Shown: piece by piece, positions 42,132 to 50,938 of the stretch
Layout of the letters: the number at the start of each line of letters is the position of its first letter
Numbering within the stretch: position 1 is the stretch's first letter
Source: Nocardia cyriacigeorgica
GTDB lineage: Bacteria > Actinomycetota > Actinomycetes > Mycobacteriales > Mycobacteriaceae
Assembly (NCBI RefSeq): GCF_005863245.1
Contig: NZ_VBUT01000009.1
Span: forward strand, 186,001 to 250,000
Length of the DNA: 64,000 nt
Direction: 5' to 3'
The notes under the pieces: generated by a model
Seen by the model: the letters and a program-made list of their open reading frames with translations, nothing else
Told to the model about the DNA's origin: nothing
The model's database searches: none
Position numbers and translations under genes: made by a program

Positions 42132-45100
42132 ATGTCTGCCCCACGTCCACCTCTGGCGGGCCTGGCCGCCGCGGCCGGCGCCGATATCGCGCTGCGGACC
42201 GTATCCGACCTGGTCGGCACGTCGCGGGTGGAGTTGGTCGCGCCGGCGGCGGCGCGGGCGTTCGTGGCGGGGACGGTGGCGGCGAGCAAGCCGGTGGTGG
42301 TGGTGACCGCCACCGGGCGCGAGGCCGACGATCTGACCGTCGAGCTGACCGAGATCCTCGGCGAGGCGGTCGCGCAGTTCCCGTCCTGGGAGACGCTGCC
42401 GCATGAGCGGCTCTCGCCCGGCGCGGACACCGTCGGCCGGCGGCTGGCTGTGCTGCGGCGGTTGGCGCATCCGGACGACCCGGTGTTCCCGGAGCCGCTG
42501 CGTGTGGTGGTGACGACGGTGCGTTCGCTGATGCAGCCGATGGCCTCGGGGCTCGGTGATATCGAGCCGATCGTGCTGCGCGTGGGCACCGAGATCGATT
42601 TCGACGAATTGCTCACCCGCCTGGTCGAATTCGCCTACACCCGGGTCGACATGGTCGGCAAGCGCGGTGAATTCGCCGTGCGCGGCGGCATTCTCGATGT
42701 GTTCCCGCCGACCGCCGATCATCCGGTGCGCGTGGAGATGTGGGGCGACGAGGTCAGCGAACTGCGCCCGTTCTCGGTCGCCGATCAGCGTTCGCTGCCG
42801 GAGCTGAACATCGACGTCGTGGTGGCGCCGCCGTGCCGGGAGCTGCTGCTCACCGAGGCGGTCCGCGACCGCGCCGCCGAGGTCGCCAGCGCCAATTCCG
42901 CCGACGCCGCCCTGGTGGAGATGCTGGAGAAGCTGGCGCAGGGCATCCCGGTGGACGGCATGGAGGCGCTGCTGCCGGTGCTGCGCCCGGGTGCGTTGAG
43001 CCTGCTCACCGAGGAGCTGCCCGAGGGCACCCATCTGCTGCTGTGTGATCCGGAGAAGATCCGCACCCGCGCCGCCGACCTGATGCGCACCGGCGCCGAA
43101 TTCCTCGAAGCCTCGTGGACCGCCGCCTCCTTCGGTGGTGACGCCCCGCTGGGCGCGCACGGCCTCGACCTGGCCGCCTCGGCCTACCGTTCGCTGCCGC
43201 AGATCCAGGACAGCGCCGCCGAACACGATCTGCCGTGGTGGACGCTGAGCCCGCTGACCTCGGGCGATTCCGCCGAAGTGGTGCTGCCGGTGCAGGCAGG
43301 GCCCACCGCGCGGGGTTCGGACGAGCTGGTCGCGACGATCTTCGCCTCGCTGCGCGCGCACGTCACCACCGGTGGCCGCGCGGTCGTGGTGGTGGCCGGG
43401 CACGGTACCGCCCAGCGTGTGCTCGAACGGCTCGCCGACGCCGATGTGCCCGCCGCCGCGCTGGACAGCGGTGCGGAACCGGAGACCGGCGTGGTCGGGG
43501 TGCTGTGTGGTTCGCTGCACGACGGCGTCATCTTCGATGATGCGGGCCTGGTGGTCGTCGCCGAATCCGATCTCACCGGCAACCGGGTCACCGCGCCCAC
43601 CGAGGGCAAGCGGCTGCCGGCCAAACGCCGCAATCAGGTCGATCCGCTGGCGCTCACTGCCGGCGATATGGTCGTGCACGATCAGCACGGCATCGGTCGT
43701 TTCGTCGAGATGATCGAGCGCACCGTCGGCGGTGCGCGCCGGGAATACCTGGTCATCGAGTACGCGCCCGGCAAACGCGGCCAGCCCGGCGACCGGCTGT
43801 TCGTGCCGATGGAATCGCTGGATCAGCTGTCCCGCTATGTCGGCGGCGAGATGCCGAGCCTGTCCAAGCTGGGCGGCTCCGACTGGGCCAACACCAAACG
43901 CAAGGCCCGCAAGGCGGTGCGCGAGATCGCCGGCGAGCTGGTGCAGCTGTATGCCGCCCGCCAGGCCGCGCCCGGCCACGCCTTCGGCCCGGACACGCCG
44001 TGGCAGCAGGAGATGGAGGACGCGTTCGCGTTCACCGAGACCGTCGACCAGATGACCGCCATCACCGATGTGAAGGCGGATATGGAGAAGCCGGTCCCGA
44101 TGGACCGGGTGGTGTGCGGCGACGTCGGCTACGGCAAGACCGAGATCGCGGTGCGCGCCGCGTTCAAGGCGGTGCAGGACGGCAAACAGGTTGTCGTGCT
44201 GGTGCCGACGACGCTGCTGGCCCAGCAGCATCTGCAAACATTCACCGAACGCGTCGCCGGCTTCCCGGTGACGGTCAAGGGCCTGTCGCGCTTCACCGAT
44301 CCGGCCGAATCGCGCGAGGTGCTCGAGGGCATGGCCTCCGGCGAGGTCGACATCGTGGTCGGCACGCACCGGCTGTTGCAGACCGGGGTGCGGTGGAAGG
44401 ATCTGGGCCTGGTCATCGTCGACGAGGAACAGCGTTTCGGCGTCGAGCACAAGGAACACATCAAGGCGCTGCGCACCCACGTCGACGTGCTCACCATGTC
44501 CGCCACGCCGATCCCGCGCACCCTGGAGATGAGCTTGGCCGGCATCCGGGAGATGTCGACCATCCTCACCCCGCCCGAGGAACGTCATCCGGTGCTCACC
44601 TACGTCGGCGCCTACAGCGACAAGCAGGTCACCGCCGCCATCCGGCGTGAGCTGCTGCGCGACGGCCAGGTGTTCTACGTGCACAACCGGGTGTCCTCGA
44701 TCGACAAGGCGGCCAAGCGGATTCGCGAGCTGGTGCCGGAGGCGCGGGTGGTGGTCGCGCACGGTCAGATGAACGAGGACGCGCTGGAAAGCACGGTGCA
44801 GGGCTTCTGGCAGCGCGAGTACGACGTGCTGGTGTGTACCACCATCATCGAGACCGGTCTCGACATCTCCAACGCCAACACCCTGATCGTGGAACGCGCC
44901 GACGCGCTCGGTCTGTCGCAGCTGCATCAGCTGCGCGGCCGGGTCGGGCGCTCCCGTGAACGCGGCTACGCCTATTTCCTGTACCCGCCGGAGAAGCCGC
45001 TCACCGAAACCGCCTACGACCGGCTGGCCACCATCGCGCAGAACTCCGATCTCGGCGCCGGTATGGCGGTGGCGATGAAGGATCTGGAGATCCGTGGCGC

Positions 45101-45746
45101 GGGCAATGTGCTCGGCGCCGAACAGTCCGGCCACGTCGCGGGCGTCGGTTTCGATCTGTATGTGCGGCTGGTGGGTGAGGCGGTGGAGGCTTATCGCGCC
45201 GCCGCCGATGGCAAGCCGATCACCACCGAGGAGACCAAGGAGGTGCGCATCGACCTGCCGGTGGACGCGCACATCCCGCCCGACTACATCACCAGCGACC
45301 GGCTGCGCCTCGAGGCCTACCGCAAACTGGCCGCCGCGCACGATGATTCGACGCTGGCCGCGGTGGTGGAGGAACTCGTCGACCGGTACGGCCCGCTGCC
45401 GGTGGAGGTCGGTAGGCTGGTGTCGGTGGCCAAGCTGCGGCTGCTGGCCCGCGAGTACGGCGTCACCGAGATCGCGGTCACCGGCACCACGGTGAAGATC
45501 TCGCCGCTGAATCTGCCCGACTCCAAGCAGTTGCGGCTCAAGCGGATCTACCCGAGCGCCACCTACAAGGCGGCCAGCGGCGTGGTCGGCGTGCCGCTGC
45601 CTCGGGTGCAGGACAGCGTGGGCGCGGACCGGTTGCGTGACGTCCCGCTGCTGCAATACCTCGCCGACCTGCTGCTGGCGCTGGACGGCAAGGCCCAGGG
45701 CGCGGTCGATCTCACCGTCGCCACCGAGGTCTCGGTCGCCCGATGA
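42132..45746 (+). CDS. mfd: Transcription-repair coupling factor
   Basis: A 1204-residue Mfd translocase that removes stalled RNA polymerase and recruits UvrA. Order: UvrB-like domains 1-2 (about residues 1-350, with LPHERLSPGADTVGRRLAVL), the RNA-polymerase-interaction domain (LTAGDMVVHDQHGIGRFVEM, about 510-570), RecG-like ATPase (CGDVGYGKTEIAVRAAF Walker A; IVDEEQRFG motif II; SATPIPRTLEMSL; TTIIETGLDI; QLRGRVGRSRERGYAYF), and a C-terminal UvrA-masking domain. Start ATG 42132 with AGGAG 7 bp upstream. Its stop overlaps mazG by ATGA. Confidence 0.97.
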   Translation: MSAPRPPLAGLAAAAGADIALRTVSDLVGTSRVELVAPAAARAFVAGTVAASKPVVVVTATGREADDLTVELTEILGEAVAQFPSWETLPHERLSPGADTVGRRLAVLRRLAHPDDPVFPEPLRVVVTTVRSLMQPMASGLGDIEPIVLRVGTEIDFDELLTRLVEFAYTRVDMVGKRGEFAVRGGILDVFPPTADHPVRVEMWGDEVSELRPFSVADQRSLPELNIDVVVAPPCRELLLTEAVRDRAAEVASANSADAALVEMLEKLAQGIPVDGMEALLPVLRPGALSLLTEELPEGTHLLLCDPEKIRTRAADLMRTGAEFLEASWTAASFGGDAPLGAHGLDLAASAYRSLPQIQDSAAEHDLPWWTLSPLTSGDSAEVVLPVQAGPTARGSDELVATIFASLRAHVTTGGRAVVVVAGHGTAQRVLERLADADVPAAALDSGAEPETGVVGVLCGSLHDGVIFDDAGLVVVAESDLTGNRVTAPTEGKRLPAKRRNQVDPLALTAGDMVVHDQHGIGRFVEMIERTVGGARREYLVIEYAPGKRGQPGDRLFVPMESLDQLSRYVGGEMPSLSKLGGSDWANTKRKARKAVREIAGELVQLYAARQAAPGHAFGPDTPWQQEMEDAFAFTETVDQMTAITDVKADMEKPVPMDRVVCGDVGYGKTEIAVRAAFKAVQDGKQVVVLVPTTLLAQQHLQTFTERVAGFPVTVKGLSRFTDPAESREVLEGMASGEVDIVVGTHRLLQTGVRWKDLGLVIVDEEQRFGVEHKEHIKALRTHVDVLTMSATPIPRTLEMSLAGIREMSTILTPPEERHPVLTYVGAYSDKQVTAAIRRELLRDGQVFYVHNRVSSIDKAAKRIRELVPEARVVVAHGQMNEDALESTVQGFWQREYDVLVCTTIIETGLDISNANTLIVERADALGLSQLHQLRGRVGRSRERGYAYFLYPPEKPLTETAYDRLATIAQNSDLGAGMAVAMKDLEIRGAGNVLGAEQSGHVAGVGFDLYVRLVGEAVEAYRAAADGKPITTEETKEVRIDLPVDAHIPPDYITSDRLRLEAYRKLAAAHDDSTLAAVVEELVDRYGPLPVEVGRLVSVAKLRLLAREYGVTEIAVTGTTVKISPLNLPDSKQLRLKRIYPSATYKAASGVVGVPLPRVQDSVGADRLRDVPLLQYLADLLLALDGKAQGAVDLTVATEVSVAR

Positions 45747-46480
45747 GTCAGGGATCCGATTCGCGCGCGATGCCGGACGCGCTGCGCGTGCAGACCGATA
45801 CCGCGACGCTGGCGGCCGGACTGGCCGAGGCCGTCGAGGTGATGGACCGGCTGTGGCATTTCGGCGGCTGGGAAACCACCCAGACCCACGATTCGCTGCG
45901 CCCGTACCTGCTCGAGGAGACCTACGAGCTGCTCGACGCCATCCAGCACGAGGACGCCGAGACCATCAAGGAGGAACTCGGCGATCTGCTGTTGCAGGTG
46001 CTGTTCCATTCCAGGATCGCGCAGGCGGCGGGGGAGTTCACTGTCGACGATGTGGCGGCCGCGCTGGTCGCCAAGCTCGTCAACCGCAGCCCGCATCTCG
46101 CCGCTTCCGATCTGCCGGCGGACGCGAGCGTCGAGGAGAAGATCGCGGCGCAGGAAAAGGCCTGGGAGGAACGTAAATCCGCGGAGAAGGCACGCCGGTC
46201 GTGCCTGGACGGTATCGCGATGGCGCAACCCGCGCTGGCCTTGGCCGAGAAGGTTTTGCACCGCAGTAATCGTGCGGGACTCCCCGAGGATCTGATTCCG
46301 CCCGCGCTGCGCATGGTCCGCCTCGGCGGTCGCGACAGCGCCGAGGAACGGCTGCGCAAGGCCACCCTCGCCTTCGCCGACGCCATCCGCGCCGCCGAGG
46401 ACGCCGCCGAAGCCGACCGCGGCGAGCGCGCCCCCCTCGACGCCGCCGCCTGGCGCAGGTACTGGCCGGCCTCTCGCTGA
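45743..46480 (+). CDS. mazG: Nucleoside triphosphate pyrophosphohydrolase MazG
   Basis: A 245-residue NTP pyrophosphatase that removes aberrant or oxidised nucleotides. The catalytic metal site is in the first MazG domain: EETYELLDA, then EELGDLLLQVLFHSRI (the EE-x2-E...E-x2-D pattern). The C-terminal half is a degraded second domain, as in mycobacterial MazG. Start ATG 45743 overlaps the mfd stop by 4 bp; the mfd-mazG pair equals Rv1020-Rv1021. In mycobacteria the next genes are lpqU and eno; here about 17 kb of other genes intervene. Confidence 0.94.
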   Translation: MSQGSDSRAMPDALRVQTDTATLAAGLAEAVEVMDRLWHFGGWETTQTHDSLRPYLLEETYELLDAIQHEDAETIKEELGDLLLQVLFHSRIAQAAGEFTVDDVAAALVAKLVNRSPHLAASDLPADASVEEKIAAQEKAWEERKSAEKARRSCLDGIAMAQPALALAEKVLHRSNRAGLPEDLIPPALRMVRLGGRDSAEERLRKATLAFADAIRAAEDAAEADRGERAPLDAAAWRRYWPASR

Positions 46481-46599
46481 CCGCGCCCGTACCACCGGTG
46501 TGAGCTGCGCCGCAGCGGCGGGCGAACCCATCACATCCGCGTTCGCTGTCTCGTCCGAGTCGTGTATCCACCCGCAATGACGCGACCTAGGAGGCAGTA

Positions 46600-48798
46600 A
46601 TGCCGGCGGGACTGATCGATTTCATCATGCGGCGCAGACGCGCCGTGCTGGTTCTCTTCGCGGTACTGCTCATGCTGGCCGGAGCAGGCAGTTCGACCTT
46701 GTTCGACAAGTTGAAGGGCGGCGGATTCAACGATCCGGGCGCCGAATCCGGGGTGGCGGCCGAGGTGCTGCGCGACCAGTTCGGGCAGGGCCAGCCGAAT
46801 CTGGTGCTGCTGGTCGGCGGCGGCGGCCCGGTCGACGACCCCGGCACCGCTGCGGCGGCGACCGCGCTGGTGCAGCGGTTGACCGGCGAAGACGACGTCA
46901 CCGGCGTGAGCTCCTATTGGACCTCGGGCCGGCCGCCCGCGCTGCGCAGCGCCGACGGCTCCACCGGCCTGGTGGTGGCCACCATCCTCGGTGACGACGA
47001 CGCCGTGGAAGACCGGATCACCGAGCTGGCCCCGCGCTACTCCGGCACCCACGACGGCCTCGACGTGCGGGTCGGCGGCTACGCCATGCTCCAGCACGAG
47101 ATGGTGGAGCAGTCGGAGAAGGACGCGGTGACCGGCGAATCCATCGCCTTCCCGATCACGTTGATCGCGCTGGTGCTGGTGTTCGGCAGTGTGATGGCGG
47201 CGCTGCTGCCGCTGGCGGTCGCGATGGTGACGGTGCTGCTCACCATGGGCGCGATGTGGTTGCTGGCCGGGGTGACGGATCTGAACGCACTGGCCATCAA
47301 TGTCGTCACGCTGCTCGGGTTGGGTCTGGCGATCGATTACAGCCTGCTGATCGTCAGCCGCTACCGGGAGGAACTCGAAGCCGGCGTGGAACCCGGGCAG
47401 GCCTTGCGCACCACCATGAACTCCGCCGGACGCACCGTCGCGTTCTCGGCGGTGACGGTGGCGGTGGCCCTGTCGGGTCTGGTGTTCTTCCCGCTGCTGG
47501 CCGTTCGATCGGTCGGTTACGCGGGTATCGCGGTGGCGCTGATCGCCGCGTTGAGTTCGCTGACGGTGCTGCCCGCGCTGCTGGCGATCCTGGGCACCCG
47601 CGTCGACAAGTGGCGAATCCGGCGCCGCGACAACGCGTCCCGGGAACTGCACGAGGGTCGCTGGCACCGGCTGGCCATGTTCGTGATGCGCAGGCCGGGG
47701 ACGGTGGCGATCACGGTAACCGTGGTGCTGCTGTTCCTCGGCGCACCATTCCTCGGATTGAAGCTCGGCTATCCGGACGAACGGTCCATGCCGGAGGCGT
47801 CGTCCTCGCGGCAGGTCGCCGAGACGGTGCGCGCGGAGTTCGACACCAGTGAGCAGAGTGCGCTGAGTGTGGTGCTGCCGCAGGGTGGTTCGGGTGTGCC
47901 CGAGTACGCGCGTGAGCTGTCGGCGCTGCCGGATGTGCAGCGGGTCGATACCGTCAGCAGCAGCTATGCCGAGGGCACGCAGATCGCGCCACCGACCGAA
48001 CTCAACGCACGATTCGCCGCCGACGGCGGGGTGTATCTCTCGGTGGTTCCCTCCACCGACGATTCGGCCGTGCTGGAGGATCTGGTCGGCACCATCCGCG
48101 AGGTCGACGCGCCATCGGAGGCGTTGGTCGGCGGCGTGGCGGCGGTGAGCGCCGATGCCACCGACGCCCTGCTGGACCGGCTGCCGATCGCCCTCGGCGT
48201 GGTGCTGGCGATGATGCTGATCCTGCTGTTCCTGCTGACCGGCAGCGTGTTCCTGCCGGTGGTGGCGGTGCTGCTGAGCTGCCTGAGCCTCACCGCGACC
48301 TTCGGTGCCCTGGTCTGGATCTTCCAGGACGGGCATCTGTCGGAGCTGCTGGGCTTCACCGTCACCGGGACGCTGGCCTCGACCGTGCCGATCATGCTGT
48401 TCGGTGTGGCGTTCGGTCTGGCCATGGATTACCAGGTGTTCCTGCTGTCGCGGATCCGCGAGGAGTACGAACGCACCGGTGACGGCACCGCCGCCGTGGC
48501 GGTCGGGTTGGAGCGGATCGGCCGGATCGTCACCGCCGCGGCGGTACTCATCTCGGTGGTGTTCCTCGGCTTCCTGGTCTCCGACATCACCTTCATGAAG
48601 GCGTTCGGGATAGGGTTGCCGCTGGCTGTGCTGGCCGATGCGACGCTGATCCGCGGGTTCCTGCTGCCCGCCACCATGAAACTCGGTGGACGCTGGACCT
48701 GGTGGGCGCCGGGGCCGCTGCGGAAACTGCACGACCGCTTCGGAATTCGCGAGAGCGCGGGCACACCGGAGCGCGACGGGGATCTGGTCGGCGCGTGA
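46600..48798 (+). CDS. MMPL-family RND transporter
   Basis: A 732-residue MmpL/RND-type transporter with two repeats of a membrane helix, a large outer loop and five helices. The first helix is FIMRRRRAVLVLFAVLLMLA. Conserved intramembrane motifs are GLAIDYSLLIVSRYREE (first half) and FGLAMDYQVFLLSRIREEYE (second half), in which the Asp-Tyr pairs relay protons. The extra-large C-terminal tail of long MmpLs is missing, so it belongs to the shorter class (lipid or drug export). Start ATG 46600 has TAGGAGG 5 bp upstream. A strong hairpin at 48841-48875 ends it. Confidence 0.93.
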   Translation: MPAGLIDFIMRRRRAVLVLFAVLLMLAGAGSSTLFDKLKGGGFNDPGAESGVAAEVLRDQFGQGQPNLVLLVGGGGPVDDPGTAAAATALVQRLTGEDDVTGVSSYWTSGRPPALRSADGSTGLVVATILGDDDAVEDRITELAPRYSGTHDGLDVRVGGYAMLQHEMVEQSEKDAVTGESIAFPITLIALVLVFGSVMAALLPLAVAMVTVLLTMGAMWLLAGVTDLNALAINVVTLLGLGLAIDYSLLIVSRYREELEAGVEPGQALRTTMNSAGRTVAFSAVTVAVALSGLVFFPLLAVRSVGYAGIAVALIAALSSLTVLPALLAILGTRVDKWRIRRRDNASRELHEGRWHRLAMFVMRRPGTVAITVTVVLLFLGAPFLGLKLGYPDERSMPEASSSRQVAETVRAEFDTSEQSALSVVLPQGGSGVPEYARELSALPDVQRVDTVSSSYAEGTQIAPPTELNARFAADGGVYLSVVPSTDDSAVLEDLVGTIREVDAPSEALVGGVAAVSADATDALLDRLPIALGVVLAMMLILLFLLTGSVFLPVVAVLLSCLSLTATFGALVWIFQDGHLSELLGFTVTGTLASTVPIMLFGVAFGLAMDYQVFLLSRIREEYERTGDGTAAVAVGLERIGRIVTAAAVLISVVFLGFLVSDITFMKAFGIGLPLAVLADATLIRGFLLPATMKLGGRWTWWAPGPLRKLHDRFGIRESAGTPERDGDLVGA

Positions 48799-48840
48799 GA
48801 CGGTGAGCCCGGTGGGGGAGCGCCGGGGCTGCACCGGCGA

Positions 48841-48875
48841 ACGGCGGGTGCGTGAAATCCTCACGCACCCGCCGT
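48841..48875. terminator. Convergent terminator between MMPL and TerD genes
   Basis: A 15-bp perfect stem (48841-48855 with 48861-48875) with loop AATCC between two convergent genes; it probably serves both directions. No long U-tract. Confidence 0.8.
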
Positions 48876-48892
48876 CTTCGCTTGCGGACGGC

Positions 48893-49468
48893 TCAGATAT
48901 TGACGCCGTAGTCGCGGGCGATCCCCGCCAGCCCGGACGCGTAGCCCTGGCCGATGGCGCGGAACTTCCACTCCCCGTTGTGCCGGTAGAGCTCACCGAA
49001 GACCATGGCGGTCTCTGTGGAGGCGTCCTCACTGAGGTCGTAGCGCGCCAGTTCCGAACCGGTCGTCGAATCGACCACCCGGATATAGGCGTTGCGCACC
49101 TGGCCGAAGGACTGCCTGCGGGCATCGGCCTCGTGGATGGAGACGGGGAAGAAGATATTGGTGATCGTCGGCGGGGTGGCCGCCAGGTCGACGTTGATCA
49201 CCTCGTCGTCGCCGTCACCCTCACCGGTGAGGTTGTCGCCGGTGTGCTCGATGGATCCCTCCGGCGAGCGCAGGTTGTTGTAGAAGACGAAATGCTGGTC
49301 CGACAGCACTTTCAGGTCGGGCCCGGTGGCCAGCGCGCTGGCATCGAGGTCGTAATCGGCCCCGGTGCTGGTACGCACGTCCCAGCCAAGGCCGACGGTG
49401 ACTTTGGTCAGATTCGGGGCCTGCTTGGACAGCGAGACATTGCCGCCTTTGGCCAGTGTGACGCTCAT
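48893..49468 (-). CDS. TerD-family protein
   Basis: A 191-residue TerD domain protein (tellurium-resistance/stress family), a calcium-binding beta-sandwich. MSVTLAKGGNVSLSKQAPNL is a typical start; the Ca sites are in YDLDASALA and NLTGEGDGDDE, followed by FPVSIHEADARRQSFGQVRNAYIRV. In actinobacteria such proteins often occur without the rest of a ter operon and take part in membrane-linked stress responses; their exact role is unsettled. Start ATG 49468 with GAGGAAGGGGA nearby. Confidence 0.95.
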   Translation of the reverse strand: MSVTLAKGGNVSLSKQAPNLTKVTVGLGWDVRTSTGADYDLDASALATGPDLKVLSDQHFVFYNNLRSPEGSIEHTGDNLTGEGDGDDEVINVDLAATPPTITNIFFPVSIHEADARRQSFGQVRNAYIRVVDSTTGSELARYDLSEDASTETAMVFGELYRHNGEWKFRAIGQGYASGLAGIARDYGVNI

Positions 49469-49543
49469 GTTCCCCTTCCTCGCGGCGCTGACGCTGCGCC
49501 CTTGCCCACGATTATGTCGAACGGCAGGCGACGCCGCCGTGGT

Positions 49544-50032
49544 TCAGTTCTCGCTCTCCGCCCAGGACCGCAGGGTGGCCACCCGGCCTTCCAGCGCGTG
49601 CAGTTCGGTGGCGTCGAGCACGGTGCGCTGAATCCCCTTCTCCACCTGGAATGCCGACTGGCGGTGATCGTCGATCACGTCGACGTCGATGCGTACCGCC
49701 ACATAGTCGGTGGCGTCGGGCATTTCCTCCGCGATCACCTTCGCGGTGCCGCGCGCGCACAGCGCGACATTGCCGCCGGCCAGAATCAGCAGCGCCACCT
49801 CGGGACGTTCGCGCAGCCGGGCCAGCGATCCGCGATCGAACTTCAGGCTCAGCAGGATGGCGCGGTCGCCCGCGCGCACGGGCCAGGACACCGGAATCGC
49901 GTGCGGCGCCGGATCGGTGGTGACCAGCACGGCGATGGTCTCGGTCGGCCATTCCGGCAGCACGTCCAGCTCGGGATGATCGGTCGAGGGGTCCTGATGT
50001 TGCGCAGGGCTGACTCCGGCTGCCATGTTCAT
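49544..50032 (-). CDS. Pyridoxamine 5'-phosphate oxidase-like FMN/F420-binding protein
   Basis: A 160-162-residue split-beta-barrel protein. LPEWPTETIAVLVTTDPAPHAIPV is the first strand pair, RAILLSLKFDRGSLARLRERPEVALLIL is the helix-strand region that holds the flavin phosphate, and ALCARGTAKVIAEEM is the following strand. Such proteins bind FMN, F420 or heme; the substrate cannot be told. Start is ATG 50032 or, better placed from GAGGTG, ATG 50026 (MAAGVSPAQ). It lies beside the iron-regulated flavodoxin on the same strand, with 139 bp between. Confidence 0.75.
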   Translation of the reverse strand: MNMAAGVSPAQHQDPSTDHPELDVLPEWPTETIAVLVTTDPAPHAIPVSWPVRAGDRAILLSLKFDRGSLARLRERPEVALLILAGGNVALCARGTAKVIAEEMPDATDYVAVRIDVDVIDDHRQSAFQVEKGIQRTVLDATELHALEGRVATLRSWAESEN

Positions 50033-50171
50033 CACCTCATGAATCGACGCGCGCGACGGGCTGTGCCGCACTCCGAACCCAGTTTAAGGGCTGATACCGA
50101 CAACCGGCCGGGGAAGATCGGGCCGCGGTCCGGATCGCCCGTGCGTTCGGATCCGCTGTGGTGCACGGCGT

Positions 50172-50633
50172 TCAGACCGCGGCCAGTGCCGCCTGGTCGG
50201 AAATCCGCAGCCCGCGGGCCCATTCCCGGGCCATCGCACCCGGTTTGATCTCGGTGGAGGCATCGTGGCGGGCGTGCTCGCCCACCTGCACCGCACCGCA
50301 TTCGGTGAGCTTCTCGGCAATGATCTCACCACCGCGATTGAAGGTGTCGCCGTAGACGGAATCGCCGAGGCCGAAGACCGCGAACCGCAGGCCGGTGAGG
50401 TCGGGTGTGCGGGCGTTCAGCGCGTCGAAGAACGGTTCGGCGCCGGTCGGCAGTTCGCCGTCGCCGTAGGTGGAGCAGACGATGATGTGGAAGTCGCGGA
50501 CATCGAGGTCGTCGATATCGAAGTCGCTCATGTCGTGGACCGACACGTCGTGGGTGGCGAGTTCGTCGGCCACGCTGTCGGCGGCGGACTCGGCCGTACC
50601 CATCTCCGATCCGAACAGAATGACGACGCGCAC
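50172..50633 (-). CDS. Flavodoxin (MioC-like), iron-box controlled
   Basis: A 153-residue flavodoxin-fold electron carrier. The FMN phosphate loop is GSEMGTAESAADSVADEL at the N-terminus; the 50s/60s loop is CSTYGDGELPTGAEPFFDAL, and the 90s loop is FGLGDSVYGDTF. These match short-chain MioC/sulfite-reductase-type flavodoxins. Flavodoxins replace ferredoxin when iron is scarce. Start is GTG 50633 with GGGAG 5 bp upstream. A DtxR/IdeR-like box ends 23 bp before the start codon, so induction in low iron is likely. Confidence 0.9.
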   Translation of the reverse strand: MRVVILFGSEMGTAESAADSVADELATHDVSVHDMSDFDIDDLDVRDFHIIVCSTYGDGELPTGAEPFFDALNARTPDLTGLRFAVFGLGDSVYGDTFNRGGEIIAEKLTECGAVQVGEHARHDASTEIKPGAMAREWARGLRISDQAALAAV

Positions 50634-50655
50634 CGCGACTCCCTTCTCGTCTGAG

Positions 50656-50674
50656 TATGGTGAGGCTAGCCTAA
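50656..50674 (-). promoter_or_regulatory. DtxR/IdeR-like iron box of the flavodoxin gene
   Basis: On the minus strand TTAGGCTAGCCTCACCATA matches 16 of 19 positions of the DtxR/IdeR consensus TWAGGTWAGSCTWACCTWA. Its position just before the flavodoxin start fits iron-dependent repression. Confidence 0.75.
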
Positions 50675-50938
50675 TATTCAGTGCTGGTGTCGGCAAGATC
50701 CTCCCGACCGGACGGGTGACCGTGCCGCCGGTTCGGGTATGGGCGGCACGGCCTGCGATCGCCGGCAGACGCGGGCCTCCGAACGTGCCGATGGGTCCGC
50801 CGCGATATGGCCGCGTTCCAGCGCGTGCACCCGGTCCTCGACGCGAACGGCACCTGGAGTGTTGCGCTGAATCTCCCGAGCCGGTGACTACCGCGTACAG
50901 CGATCGGCTCGCGTCGGCGATCTGGCTCGGGGCGGTGA
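50675..50938. other. Gap between the metallophore operon end and the flavodoxin promoter
   Basis: No gene recognised. A 9-bp stem CGTGCCGCC (50721-50729) / GGCGGCACG (50742-50750) with a 12-nt loop lies about 190 bp beyond the end of the MATE gene and could end that leftward transcript; open frames here are Arg/Pro-rich and without features. Confidence 0.4.

Noticed and set aside
42048..45656. A 1202-codon open frame antisense to mfd
   Set aside because: mfd on the plus strand is complete with all motifs; the reverse frame is a high-GC shadow with His/Arg/Gln-rich, domain-free protein.
46531..49125. An 864-codon leftward frame antisense to the MMPL gene
   Set aside because: The sense-strand transporter has intact membrane motifs; the antisense protein is Gln/His/Arg-rich without features.
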